Below, one piece after another: positions 42,837 to 51,750 of a DNA stretch of 52,060 bases. A program made the translations under genes and the position numbers. Positions within the stretch are counted from its first letter, which is position 1; each line of letters opens with the position of its first letter. This stretch comes from Phocaeicola coprophilus. Its GTDB lineage: Bacteria > Bacteroidota > Bacteroidia > Bacteroidales > Bacteroidaceae. The stretch covers positions 1 through 52,060 of the forward strand of contig JACJJM010000025.1 of assembly GCA_016900015.1 (NCBI GenBank), written 5' to 3'. The notes beneath the pieces were generated by a model that saw nothing but the letters and a program-made list of their open reading frames with translations, was not told the origin of the DNA and did no database searches.

Positions 42837-43586
42837 CTAAAATTCCCGTTTTTCCCAATGCCCTATCCGTCCGAGGCAACGTCTGACGACAGCACGGTAA
42901 TAGGCACGTATTTTATGCACCGATGACAAATTCTCACGATGCCATCCCTCATAATCGCCCGCTATATCTGATTTAAACATATCAAAGTCGCCAGCAATAT
43001 GTGGATGAACTGCATATACCATTATTCCCTCGCCCCGCCAATTATACCAATCATCGGCAAGGTATTTCTTGTCCACCGCGGTCATTATCTCGGCCGCTGC
43101 ACGGTTTATCATGTATGACATCGCACCCATTGCCTCGAAAACGGAGGCCAATCCGCAATTAGCTACAAGCAGGCTTTTTCTTCTGAAGTACCAATAACTG
43201 CCTGAGAGCAAAACAACCATCGGCTTTTTCGTCCGCAACATCATGTCTACGGAAGTAATAATTCCTCTTACATCCGCATTTTCTTCAAACACCACGTCAT
43301 CTTCCAATACCAACGCCACTTCGTCTCCATTTCCCAGCATCTCTTCGTAACATTTGCGATGCGACAACGCGCAACCTATCTCGCCGCCTTTCATGTAACG
43401 ACCGTATGTCTCATATGTTTCTTTCTGATTCCATAGCTCATTTAATTGTCTTTCAAAAAGACTCCTGCCATCCACAGCTTCCACAATATGTACATCCATA
43501 AAATCCTGATACGGACTTAACAACTGTTCTATATATTGTTTCCTGTCTGTCGATGTTTTAAGATTAATAACGTGTACTTTTACCAT
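42837..43586 (-). CDS. glycosyltransferase family 25-like
   Basis: This 249-residue protein has the GT25 layout: VHVINLKTSTDRKQYIEQLL at the N-terminus, GCALSHRKCYEEML and the acidic VALVLEDDVVF segment near 95-105. Lipopolysaccharide and capsule galactosyltransferases belong to this family. The last 50 residues are less conserved. Start codon and family agree. It is part of a tight run of genes (4 bp from the acyltransferase). Confidence 0.88.
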   Translation of the reverse strand: MVKVHVINLKTSTDRKQYIEQLLSPYQDFMDVHIVEAVDGRSLFERQLNELWNQKETYETYGRYMKGGEIGCALSHRKCYEEMLGNGDEVALVLEDDVVFEENADVRGIITSVDMMLRTKKPMVVLLSGSYWYFRRKSLLVANCGLASVFEAMGAMSYMINRAAAEIMTAVDKKYLADDWYNWRGEGIMVYAVHPHIAGDFDMFKSDIAGDYEGWHRENLSSVHKIRAYYRAVVRRCLGRIGHWEKREF

Positions 43587-43590
43587 ATTG

Positions 43591-44226
43591 CTAATACTCT
43601 TTCCAATAAATCTTATTTTTTATAACCTTAGCGGGTTTTCCAACAGCTATGCAATTATCTGGGATATTCTTTGTCACCATAGTATCCATTCCTATCACAG
43701 AACCGTTTCCTATTGAAACTCCTTTCATTATAATCGCAGAAGCTCCACACCATACATGATTTCCTATATAAATAGCCTTTGAAGTATTTATTCTATGATT
43801 TTGACTGTCATAAATAAAATGTTGGTCACACGTCCTTATCCTAACACCTTTTGCAAAAATACTGTTAGAACCTATCTCACATCGAGTGCCTTCACCCAAC
43901 ACAATAGAAACATCTTGGTCAAAAATAACATGATCACTAATTATCAATTCATTTCCATCATCTTGGATATAAATCATATTCGTATTCTTCAATTCACATC
44001 CTTCACCGATCCTAACAATATTATTATTCCCTTTAAAAGTAATCATTAAATTATCACATCTGGTATTTCTAGGTATCCACACACTATTTCCCTTACCATA
44101 ATCTCTTATTTTTACATTATACCTTATATTCAACACATATCTCAAATAAATATATTCATATAAAAATTTCAATAAAAGACTTCTGTCTTTCCATCTTTTC
44201 AATCTGTTTACTAACATGTCTTTCAT
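43591..44226 (-). CDS. hexapeptide-repeat acyltransferase (LbH)
   Basis: This 211-residue protein has the left-handed beta-helix hexapeptide pattern from about residue 60 to 200, ending in the IGNHVWCGASAIIMKGVSIG and GMDTMVTKNIPDNCIAVGKP blocks typical of NodL/LacA/maa-like O-acetyltransferases. It probably O-acetylates a capsule sugar using acetyl-CoA in the cytoplasm, though succinyl or other acyl donors cannot be excluded. Its start shares a base with the stop of the upstream GT2 gene (TAATG). A+T rich. Confidence 0.9.
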   Translation of the reverse strand: MKDMLVNRLKRWKDRSLLLKFLYEYIYLRYVLNIRYNVKIRDYGKGNSVWIPRNTRCDNLMITFKGNNNIVRIGEGCELKNTNMIYIQDDGNELIISDHVIFDQDVSIVLGEGTRCEIGSNSIFAKGVRIRTCDQHFIYDSQNHRINTSKAIYIGNHVWCGASAIIMKGVSIGNGSVIGMDTMVTKNIPDNCIAVGKPAKVIKNKIYWKEY

Positions 44227-45146
44227 TATTTATTTCTAATCATCCTACATAATGCAGAAAAAAACGGATGAGACATCAGAAAATAATTAAAACGATATTT
44301 AAGTGTCATAGATGACTTTATACGGTTATACATATACAATACCCGCTTATCCTTATACCATTCATTTACATGTGCGTATATATCTTCTTGACAAAGGAAC
44401 TTATAATCTATGAAAATCCTTTTCTCGAAATCAATGGAGATAATATTTAACTGCTTGTATGCTGTATGGATTTTATCCAAATTACTCGTAGCATCTGTCA
44501 CACTCAAACTGTACTTCTTCTGCAAATTTTGTGGCTGATTATATATATATGTAACAGTGTTTACTACCTTACATTCATTTATCACATTCAAAAACATCAA
44601 AGTGAAAAGCGTATCTTCACCAATCTTCATCGCAACATCAAACCTAAGATTACCAATCTTCTCTTTCTTGAAAAATTTACCCCATACTACACTAAAAATA
44701 CCACAATTCAGATTTTCAGAAAGAAATGTTTTAAAATCATGGTTCTCTTCTCTCTCCACAACATTCAACTCATATGTAGTCCCAATTTTCCTATAATAAG
44801 CTGTTAAAATAAGGTCTACATTAGGCAACTGCTCGTAATCCAACCTCAACCCTTCAATATTCAATTCATCATCACTATCTATAAACGTCACCCATTCTCC
44901 AACCGCATTGTCCAGTCCCACATTCCTTGCAGAACTTACTCCTCCATTATCTTTATGAAATACCCTGACACGAGAATCCTTGGCTATATATTCATCACAA
45001 ATTTTACCAGAGCCGTCTGTACTTCCATCATCCACAAGCAGCACCTCGAAATCTTCAAATGATTGTTGCAATATGCTATCAAGGCAACGATGCAGATATT
45101 TTGCTGTATTATAAACTGGAACTATGATTGAAATACGTGGATTCAT
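44226..45146 (-). CDS. glycosyltransferase family 2
   Basis: This 306-residue GT-A enzyme begins PRISIIVPVYNTAKYLHRCL, then LLVDDGSTDGSGKICDE, and has the DxD-like FIDSDDELN near 90. It also carries the ED pair in MKIGEDTLFTLMFL. Many Bacteroides capsule loci carry such enzymes; the sugar is unknown. It shares a base with the acyltransferase gene (TAATG). The A+T-rich coding resembles the neighbouring gene and contrasts with glf. Confidence 0.92.
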   Translation of the reverse strand: MNPRISIIVPVYNTAKYLHRCLDSILQQSFEDFEVLLVDDGSTDGSGKICDEYIAKDSRVRVFHKDNGGVSSARNVGLDNAVGEWVTFIDSDDELNIEGLRLDYEQLPNVDLILTAYYRKIGTTYELNVVEREENHDFKTFLSENLNCGIFSVVWGKFFKKEKIGNLRFDVAMKIGEDTLFTLMFLNVINECKVVNTVTYIYNQPQNLQKKYSLSVTDATSNLDKIHTAYKQLNIISIDFEKRIFIDYKFLCQEDIYAHVNEWYKDKRVLYMYNRIKSSMTLKYRFNYFLMSHPFFSALCRMIRNK

Positions 45147-45147
45147 C

Positions 45148-46311
45148 CTAACAATCCTTTAACGATTTACGAAGAAAAAACATACTGTTTGCTCTTAATG
45201 CTTCCAATTTGTTTTTCACATTACAATAGTTTATCACTGCAAGCAAAGCCTTTTTCTTTTTCAAATACTCATCATACGAAAACACTAATCTATCAGCCAA
45301 CCTCAAACTTTTAAGCAAGGTACAAAAACGATCTATGCCCCTATCTTGGTTTGCTATGGCTATAAAGTTCTTCTGGAATATTACTGAGAACACGCAACCA
45401 TGAAAAGAATCTGTCACCACAAAATCGGCATTAGCTATGGACGACAACCATTTAGAAACAGAAACAAGTTTATTGTTATTCCCGTTATCATCCTTGGGAC
45501 AAAGCGACAACAGCGTTGTTTCCCGTCCCAACGAAAATGCCACATCATTCATTATAGACCACTTCCCGTCATCAGGGTCAAGAACATAACAAACAATGCC
45601 TGATTTGCTTTTCTTATCTTGAGCATCAATCAAAACAGAATAATCTTCCGCCTTCAGCAACAACGTCGGATCCAAGACTAAAGTTGCTTTCATTCCGCTT
45701 ATTGTATTCACGATGTCAACTCCGGTTTCCTCTCGTACAGATATGGCATCAAAGCTCTTTAAACCGTCTGCACATAATAATAACTTATCGTTTGATATAT
45801 CCGTTTTTTTTACACCGAAAGAAGCAGCGTATGATATTTTTTTATATCCCCCACCCTTTGGCAAGAAATGCAAGAAATAATCCGTGATACATGGTGAATA
45901 AGCTTCACGCCACACTTGGTCACTTCCAACAATAAAACAACGTAATCCATTGAATTTTACATATAGTTTTAATAATTTGGAACTTCTCAGTACGCATGTT
46001 CTTGTTATATGATGCTTTATAAAACTCTGCAATTCAATATTATCATAATATTCATTTTTATAAATCATATAATCTGTAGAAAGCGGATTAGAAATCCTAA
46101 TATTTCTTTTTCCTAAAACATATTTACGAAACACACATTTAACGACGCTTGCACACCGCAAAAGAAAAAGCCTGAACGGCGGATAATCAAAGTCCCTATT
46201 AAGCACAATGGGATTATAACCTAAACGAATCAATATTTGCTGCAATGCATAAGCCTGCAATATACCACCATAATTTGAACGTAAAGGTTGTGTCAGAATC
46301 CCAATCTTCAT
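45148..46311 (-). CDS. polysaccharide pyruvyl transferase family protein
   Basis: This 387-residue protein (ATG at 46311; a GTG is one codon upstream) belongs to the PS_pyruv_trans family. It has KIGILTQPLRSNYGGILQAY at the start, a FIVGSDQVWREAY block, an SYAASFGV segment and the C-terminal FVVTDSFHGCVFSVIFQKNF motif with the conserved SFHG histidine. Family members add pyruvate ketal from PEP to sugars, but many are unproven, and some act as other transferases. If pyruvylating, it would add negative charge to the capsule. Confidence 0.85.
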   Translation of the reverse strand: MKIGILTQPLRSNYGGILQAYALQQILIRLGYNPIVLNRDFDYPPFRLFLLRCASVVKCVFRKYVLGKRNIRISNPLSTDYMIYKNEYYDNIELQSFIKHHITRTCVLRSSKLLKLYVKFNGLRCFIVGSDQVWREAYSPCITDYFLHFLPKGGGYKKISYAASFGVKKTDISNDKLLLCADGLKSFDAISVREETGVDIVNTISGMKATLVLDPTLLLKAEDYSVLIDAQDKKSKSGIVCYVLDPDDGKWSIMNDVAFSLGRETTLLSLCPKDDNGNNNKLVSVSKWLSSIANADFVVTDSFHGCVFSVIFQKNFIAIANQDRGIDRFCTLLKSLRLADRLVFSYDEYLKKKKALLAVINYCNVKNKLEALRANSMFFLRKSLKDC

Positions 46312-46323
46312 CACAATTATTCA

Positions 46324-48081
46324 TTAAGATTTTAACTTATGATATATATCACTCACAGTCTTATAGCCCTCACCCAATACTTTCTTTGCCGTCTCCACCA
46401 TCTTCTCATGCTTCACATCTTTATCCGTCTTCAAGCATGTCGATATGACAAGCAATGCATCGCTCTCATCCTTACTATCTGTAAAAACTTCAAAGAGCAT
46501 CGGTTTATTGGTCATATCCGCCGTTACAAATCTTTGATAGACTAAATTAAACTCATCTTTTGAGGAAGCACTCATATATTCAAAACCTAAATCCTCGGCA
46601 TAATGCTTAACCAAGTCTTTCGATTTGTTTCCATAGTGTCCGGCAGCAGCCATATAAGCATCGGCATCGGCACCGAACATGTTAGCCATGTGATTATAAT
46701 TGCGGAACTCCGTACCACGGCCATTGTTGACAAGCATGATGCGCACATTACGCCCCACATGGTGATTTCCCATCACATTCATGTCATAAAAAAAAGCCAA
46801 ATCGCCCAACACTCCGAAATAAAGTTTTTCAGGGTTTGCCAGTGACGCCCCTATCAGTGATGACATGTCGCCATCTATTCCAAAGCCGCCTACATTGCTG
46901 TAAGAAAGCACCGAGGCTGGAATCTCAAAAAAGTTCCACGAACGCAATGTGTTCAAGATACCTAAATGTAAAACCGAGTTTTCCGGTAAACAAGGTGCCA
47001 ATTGCCGCGCCATCCAAATGTTACTGAAAGGCAACTCCGGAATATGGCTATACACATCTTCATACGCTTTCTTACATAAAGCCAAATAACTGTCGTCACC
47101 AACTTCCGAATCTGTATAATGAGCAAAAAACGCGCTTTCCGGCATTTCAAAAACATAACGCAATTTTCTGAAAGTATCCCGCAACTCGCCATCCTCACTC
47201 ACACGCCAAACTTGCTTGGCAGAAATTCCCAACGTGTAATAATCTCCCGAAACATCACCTATATGAATCAGTGTTTCTATCTCCGGAAGTATCGGCTGGT
47301 TATAAGTCTGGGCCTTTACCAAAGCAGACAAGAAACGATATTTCCCTTTATAACCACTGGTATGGTCGCAAAAGACAACCGCATTATGCGATGCACAGAA
47401 CTTGTCCAAAGCCTCTGTTTCATCCTTTGTCCATACTTTATGTGAACCCACAAATACTGCCACATGGCCATCAGGCAATACGGGAAATTCATCATGAAAT
47501 GTAATCCGATCAATGACACGTACTTCTGGCAACTGTTTTACAGAAAAATCACGGCTGTAAAACGTTTCCAGATTGATGTGAACCGGACCGCCACCATGTC
47601 TTTTCAAAGCAAGCAAAGCTTGATTAACTTTCAATTCACATGCCCAAGCATCGTTCTCGTCTTTTACCACTGGCAAACAAACGCTTAACCGTGCCACATC
47701 TTTTGCAACAACTGAACGGTCAATCACCTGTGGTATTATATGTCCTACATTGGCCATTGATTGGACAGATGTTACTGCCAATATGGGAAGTTTTTTATAA
47801 TATGCTTCTGTTAACCCAGGTAAATAATTACGTGAGGCCGTTGCACCGGTACAACTCAATACAACCGGTTCACCTGATTCTGCCGCCAAACCACATGCCA
47901 TGTAAGCAGCCGAACGTTCATCTGCAGCTGAATAAATATCAAAGAACGGATCCTGTTGCAAACTGGCCACAAACGTTATATTTGTCGTTCCTGGGGATGC
48001 TATCACTTTATGTATCCCCTTAGCTTTTAATAACGCAATTAAAAGCAGGACGTGGCGTTCTGATGTATAAAAAGTATTCAT
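46324..48081 (-). CDS. MenD-like thiamine diphosphate-dependent enzyme, capsule-associated
   Basis: This 585-residue ThDP enzyme has three domains. The N-terminal pyrimidine-binding domain contains KVIASPGTTNITFVA, then AADERSAAYMACGLA and VLSCTGATASRNYLPGLTEA. The middle has a Rossmann-like region (about 190-330). The C-terminal diphosphate-binding domain carries FGIDGDMSSLIGASL, with FGVLGDLAFFYDMN and VNNGRGTE. Its N-terminus is closest to MenD among well-known families, but the capsule context and partner SDR suggest carboligation or decarboxylation of a 2-keto acid onto, or for, a sugar or a side-chain precursor. Branched-chain sugar synthesis of the YerE type is one possibility. No substrate can be assigned. 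Confidence 0.8.
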   Translation of the reverse strand: MNTFYTSERHVLLLIALLKAKGIHKVIASPGTTNITFVASLQQDPFFDIYSAADERSAAYMACGLAAESGEPVVLSCTGATASRNYLPGLTEAYYKKLPILAVTSVQSMANVGHIIPQVIDRSVVAKDVARLSVCLPVVKDENDAWACELKVNQALLALKRHGGGPVHINLETFYSRDFSVKQLPEVRVIDRITFHDEFPVLPDGHVAVFVGSHKVWTKDETEALDKFCASHNAVVFCDHTSGYKGKYRFLSALVKAQTYNQPILPEIETLIHIGDVSGDYYTLGISAKQVWRVSEDGELRDTFRKLRYVFEMPESAFFAHYTDSEVGDDSYLALCKKAYEDVYSHIPELPFSNIWMARQLAPCLPENSVLHLGILNTLRSWNFFEIPASVLSYSNVGGFGIDGDMSSLIGASLANPEKLYFGVLGDLAFFYDMNVMGNHHVGRNVRIMLVNNGRGTEFRNYNHMANMFGADADAYMAAAGHYGNKSKDLVKHYAEDLGFEYMSASSKDEFNLVYQRFVTADMTNKPMLFEVFTDSKDESDALLVISTCLKTDKDVKHEKMVETAKKVLGEGYKTVSDIYHKLKS

Positions 48082-48127
48082 ATCTTTTCTATTTTATCTG
48101 TAATCCTCGGATGCAAATCTAAGGTAA

Positions 48128-48964
48128 TTATTTCCAATGGGCATTAATAGATTTACCCTCATTACAAACCAAAATCTGTCCAGACAAACATTTTGAAGCA
48201 TCAGACAATAGGAAACAAGCCACTTCGGCTACCTCTTCAGGTAAATAAACCCTTTCAGTTGCATTATACGGGCAATAAAGATTCCCTTCTGCGCTAAATC
48301 CTGTCATTTCTGAAGCCGTCACTCCCGGTGCTATGGCATTCACCCTGATTTTACTATCAATCACACGACAAGCAAGCCCTTGTGTTAAACTGTTAATTGC
48401 CGCTTTGGTCAAGCCATAAGGAAGATCGTCTACAAAAAAACCTCGCTCCGATGACACAAACAATATATTGCCATTTTCTCTTTTAGTATTCTCTAATAAT
48501 TCTATAAACTTTTGAGCCAAAAAATATCCTCCACGCAAGTTTGTATTCATCTGTTTGTCGAATTGTTCTAATGAAACATTACGTATATTTCCTTCATGCA
48601 AGGAAATCCCTGCATTATTAACCAAACAATTCACTCCACCTAATAACTCATCAGCCTGTTTCACAAACAACGGAAAATCATCAACGCTAAGTATATCCAA
48701 TTTTAAATATAGACATCCATAGTCATCCGACACCTTTTTCAAGGCAACTTCATCCCTGCCTGTAACAAGAACCTTTGCGCCTTCCTCCAAACATTTTCTT
48801 GTAATGGCTAATCCTATACCTTTCGCACCACCCGTTACTATTATATGTTTGCCCTTTAAACGCTGATTGGGTTGTAAATAAGCAATGTTCGCCGTCACAT
48901 TCTTCTGTGGCACACCGCTTATCACATATCTTATTCCCCGTTTCAAATATTCACGCAAAGACAT
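48128..48964 (-). CDS. short-chain dehydrogenase/reductase paired with the ThDP enzyme
   Basis: This 278-residue SDR has a 35-residue N-terminal extension before the Rossmann start IIVTGGAKGIGLAI. The other motifs are NNAGIS and the catalytic S-Y-x3-K set (FVSSERGFFVDDLPYGLTKA). It should reduce or oxidise a keto compound with NAD(P)H. The gene is next to the ThDP-enzyme gene, a pairing that fits a two-step route: C-C bond formation or decarboxylation, then reduction. The frame is open from 48973 with TTG, but the ATG at 48964 is chosen; it lies 5 bp after the flippase stop. Confidence 0.88.
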   Translation of the reverse strand: MSLREYLKRGIRYVISGVPQKNVTANIAYLQPNQRLKGKHIIVTGGAKGIGLAITRKCLEEGAKVLVTGRDEVALKKVSDDYGCLYLKLDILSVDDFPLFVKQADELLGGVNCLVNNAGISLHEGNIRNVSLEQFDKQMNTNLRGGYFLAQKFIELLENTKRENGNILFVSSERGFFVDDLPYGLTKAAINSLTQGLACRVIDSKIRVNAIAPGVTASEMTGFSAEGNLYCPYNATERVYLPEEVAEVACFLLSDASKCLSGQILVCNEGKSINAHWK

Positions 48965-48969
48965 AGCTA

Positions 48970-50508
48970 TCAATGTTTAAACGAATGTATTTTGTTCTGT
49001 ATTTTGCTTATGACAAATATACGTTCCCCTTTCTCTAATCCGAGAAAATACATGAATGCCGCAGAAGAAAGGGCTGAAACCATGCATACAACCAGCAATC
49101 GGATGAACGATGACGGCATGTTGAAGTAGACCAAACAAGGCAAAATGACCGAACATACCGATACTAGCCCCATGCGAAGCAACACTTCTTTCACATACTT
49201 CATCCATGGCATCTTTATCAAATCTTTTACCAAGTATATGCGAACAAAAATTAATCCGAAATATATTGCAAAATATACAATATATGCTATCTCGGGAGGA
49301 AAACCTAACTTAAAGAACAAATAGGATAAAGGAAGTACCCAGATACCAAAAAGAGTAACCGTTATCTGATATTTTTTTATTTTTCCTGTAGCCAGTTGCG
49401 CCGTGAACAAAGTATTAGCAACAACAACCGCTAAAGATGAAAGCAACGTGAGACGAACGAACATAACAGCATGTTCCGGCACTTCTACTAACCAAATAGA
49501 CAAGACCTGCTGAGCTTCTAGAACCAAAGGCACAGCAAAAAAAAACGTCATAAAATAGGAATATTTGGCACCACGGCACACAAGAGTGTGCATATAATTC
49601 AAATCACCTGCCGCATACGATTTTATTATTTGCGGATTCATGGCTGTCGTAAAATTTACCACAAATGATTGAACCGCACTATCAACCTGTCCCGCAATGC
49701 CGCGCGCTGCATTCACTGCCACTCCGAAAAACATATTCATCAAAATATTGACACCTTGCGTGTTCAACAGGTAAGCTCCGTTTCCCAAGAAACTCCATCC
49801 TGCAAAACTCAACATTTTCTTCAATAAACTTTTATCATATATGATTCGAAAAGTGCATTCCACAAAATGAATTCTACAGTAACTATAATCAATCAAGCAC
49901 ATTAAGATAGATACGGATAACGTCAAAACAGAATATGTCATCAACTTATCAAAACATGACACATACAAAACGTAGACAATAACAAACCTTAATGTTATAT
50001 TTAATATGCCCAAATAAGCAAATGCTGACATTCTTTCATGTGCAATCATTGCAGAGGTATAGGGCACACTGTTCAAGTCTACGGCAAAAGCCAATATGGC
50101 ACATTGCAAAACCCAATTCGCCGCATCCAACCTTTGCACTGGTATATTCAAATGAACATTCAAAAACCATACACCAATTATTTCCGCCACAATAAAAATA
50201 GCTATCGATAAAACAAACATCACTGCGACTGACGAAGTAAAGACTTTCTTTAGATTATACTCATCGCCTCTACCTATTTCAAAAGTTATAAATCTGCTTA
50301 TTGATGTTGACAAGGCTGTAGACAACAACGAAAACATTGCTACAACCCCTCCCACTACATTATAAATACCATAATCCTCTACTCCTAGTGTATTCAACAC
50401 CACGCGGGAAGTATAAAGCGACACCAGCATTCCAAACAACATCCTGACATAAAGCATCAAGGTGTTCTTGGCTATACGTTTTGTATTTTCTGTATGTGAT
50501 GAAACCAT
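48970..50508 (-). CDS. polysaccharide flippase (Wzx-type, MOP superfamily)
   Basis: This 512-residue protein has about 12-14 membrane segments. It begins with an N-terminal RIAKNTLMLYVRMLFGMLVS and VLNTLGVEDYGIYNVVGGVV, the usual MATE/PST start of lipopolysaccharide flippases. It should move the undecaprenyl-linked repeat unit across the inner membrane. It is the third gene after upxY and is located between the HAD gene and the SDR gene, 3 bp from the HAD stop. Confidence 0.92.
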   Translation of the reverse strand: MVSSHTENTKRIAKNTLMLYVRMLFGMLVSLYTSRVVLNTLGVEDYGIYNVVGGVVAMFSLLSTALSTSISRFITFEIGRGDEYNLKKVFTSSVAVMFVLSIAIFIVAEIIGVWFLNVHLNIPVQRLDAANWVLQCAILAFAVDLNSVPYTSAMIAHERMSAFAYLGILNITLRFVIVYVLYVSCFDKLMTYSVLTLSVSILMCLIDYSYCRIHFVECTFRIIYDKSLLKKMLSFAGWSFLGNGAYLLNTQGVNILMNMFFGVAVNAARGIAGQVDSAVQSFVVNFTTAMNPQIIKSYAAGDLNYMHTLVCRGAKYSYFMTFFFAVPLVLEAQQVLSIWLVEVPEHAVMFVRLTLLSSLAVVVANTLFTAQLATGKIKKYQITVTLFGIWVLPLSYLFFKLGFPPEIAYIVYFAIYFGLIFVRIYLVKDLIKMPWMKYVKEVLLRMGLVSVCSVILPCLVYFNMPSSFIRLLVVCMVSALSSAAFMYFLGLEKGERIFVISKIQNKIHSFKH

Positions 50509-50511
50509 GAC

Positions 50512-50949
50512 TTACCTTCCCATCAACCTTGCCCAAAACGAGCGATTACTTTTCGTCTTATCGACATTTCCATGCACCTCGTTCAAATACCGTTCATAGC
50601 TCCACCGATTGTGCACCATCTCGTAAATAGCTCCCCAATCGGGCAACTTACCCACATTGCGGTCGTCAATGAACAGGTCAGCTTTCAGCTTACGGCAAGG
50701 GCTGGAGGGATGCTCCGGGATGCGTTCGTCGGGATGATTGGCATTGACGGCATAAAATTCCAATCCGCGCTTACGACAATAGTCGACGGCATCATCCAGA
50801 AGTTTTCCCTCACGCACAGTCCATAGGATCAGGAGGTGGCGTTCGGCCTGCAACTGTTTCAAGGTCGCGATGGCAAACGGGATCTCTTTCCCGATTTCGG
50901 GATAGCGGTGTTCGACAATCGTCCCGTCAAAATCTACTGCGATAATCAT
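50512..50949 (-). CDS. HAD-superfamily phosphatase, BT0820 type
   Basis: This 145-residue protein is a small C0-type HAD phosphatase. Motif I is AVDFDGTIVEH at residues 4-14, followed by a segment resembling a threonine motif II (LLILWTVREG), a lysine in PCRKLKADLFIDDRN and the acidic motif IV. The closest known relative is the B. thetaiotaomicron protein BT0820, which has phosphatase activity in vitro. A HAD phosphatase in capsule loci may act on a sugar phosphate or nucleotide sugar. Its start lies 24 bp after a strong hairpin (50973-51001). Confidence 0.85.
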   Translation of the reverse strand: MIIAVDFDGTIVEHRYPEIGKEIPFAIATLKQLQAERHLLILWTVREGKLLDDAVDYCRKRGLEFYAVNANHPDERIPEHPSSPCRKLKADLFIDDRNVGKLPDWGAIYEMVHNRWSYERYLNEVHGNVDKTKSNRSFWARLMGR

Positions 50950-50972
50950 ACTTGTCTGTGGTAAAATGAAGC

Positions 50973-51001
50973 CGACAACAGGGTAAGAATCCCTGTTGTC
51001 G
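50973..51001. terminator. hairpin between upxY and the HAD gene
   Basis: An 11-bp perfect stem (CGACAACAGGG/CCCTGTTGTCG) with a 7-nt loop lies 24 bp before the HAD start codon. A T-rich tail follows only on the plus strand; on the capsule strand the tail is GCTTCATTTT. It may be an attenuator, an RNA processing site or a plus-strand terminator. Confidence 0.6.
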
Positions 51002-51072
51002 TTCTTCTTTAACTATTAAATAATGTATCACCTCGTCTCACGACGATCGTATATTACTTGAATATACTGCAA

Positions 51073-51149
51073 ATTAAAAAAACAATCTCAGTCGGTACGT
51101 CCCGCCTCTCCCGTCCGATCAGGAACAGGAGGGCGATGACGATGAGATT
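51073..51149 (-). terminator. candidate intrinsic terminator downstream of upxY
   Basis: On the minus strand AATCTCA and TGAGATT (51143-51149 with 51084-51090) bracket an inner GCCCTCC/GGAGAGGC stem with one bulge. A seven-T run follows the last stem base after one G. It lies about 50 bp after the upxY stop. If real, it would stop part of the transcription before the capsule genes and be a target for antitermination. Confidence 0.45.
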
Positions 51150-51195
51150 TATAAACAACTTGAGCTAGTTTAAAACTTAGCGCGTTACGCGAAAG

Positions 51196-51750
51196 CTATA
51201 ATAGCTGTATGTACTCCGGACTTACCTCTACGGATACAGTCAAAAGATTGGGCAACTCCACCAGCAAGCGCCGAGATCGTGAGCCTCGAATCTTTTGTAA
51301 ACGTCCTTCATAATTATTCAATGCTCCCCCGATAATCCGCACATTACGTCCAATCATATCGGGAGTCAGTTCACCCGGAGTATAAAAATAGGGATTTTCA
51401 GTAGCCTCCACGGCTTTGATAAAACGTTCCATATCGGCATTTCTGACAGTCATGGGTGCCCCGTGCGAACCCCGCATATAACGATACTGAAAAGTGCTTA
51501 TCAACTCAACCAACGGGTCCAGCGTATGTCGTGTATCATATACAAATAGCAAGTCTGCCATGAAAGGCACTTTTTCACGTACTCGCTTCCCTTGTTTGAC
51601 AGATAGTTTCCACACCATTGGTGTGAATATTTTCATATTCATTTCACCAAGTATCTTATACGCCGGATGCTTTGCATTGGCACGCTTAAGGTCACGCATG
51701 ACATACCATTTTGGTTGGTCGCCAACCAAAGTCATAGGAGGCTCATCCAT
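51196..51750 (-). CDS. upxY: UpxY-family transcription antiterminator (NusG-like)
   Basis: This 184-residue protein resembles UpxY proteins, NusG paralogues that keep RNA polymerase elongating through the leader of their own capsule operon. The NGN domain starts at KWYVMRDLKRANAKHPAYKI, and the C-terminal part (GRNVRIIGGALNNYEGRLQK) is KOW-like. It is the first gene of the capsule locus in the window. In B. fragilis loci the next gene is usually upxZ, an inhibitor of other UpxY proteins; no upxZ is seen here, and a candidate terminator and hairpin follow instead. The ATG at 51750 is the likely start. Confidence 0.88.
   Translation of the reverse strand: MDEPPMTLVGDQPKWYVMRDLKRANAKHPAYKILGEMNMKIFTPMVWKLSVKQGKRVREKVPFMADLLFVYDTRHTLDPLVELISTFQYRYMRGSHGAPMTVRNADMERFIKAVEATENPYFYTPGELTPDMIGRNVRIIGGALNNYEGRLQKIRGSRSRRLLVELPNLLTVSVEVSPEYIQLL

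Noticed and set aside
46324-48964. Phosphonate side-chain synthesis by the ThDP enzyme and SDR
   Set aside because: No PEP mutase gene is present in the window, and the ThDP enzyme resembles MenD more than phosphonopyruvate decarboxylase.
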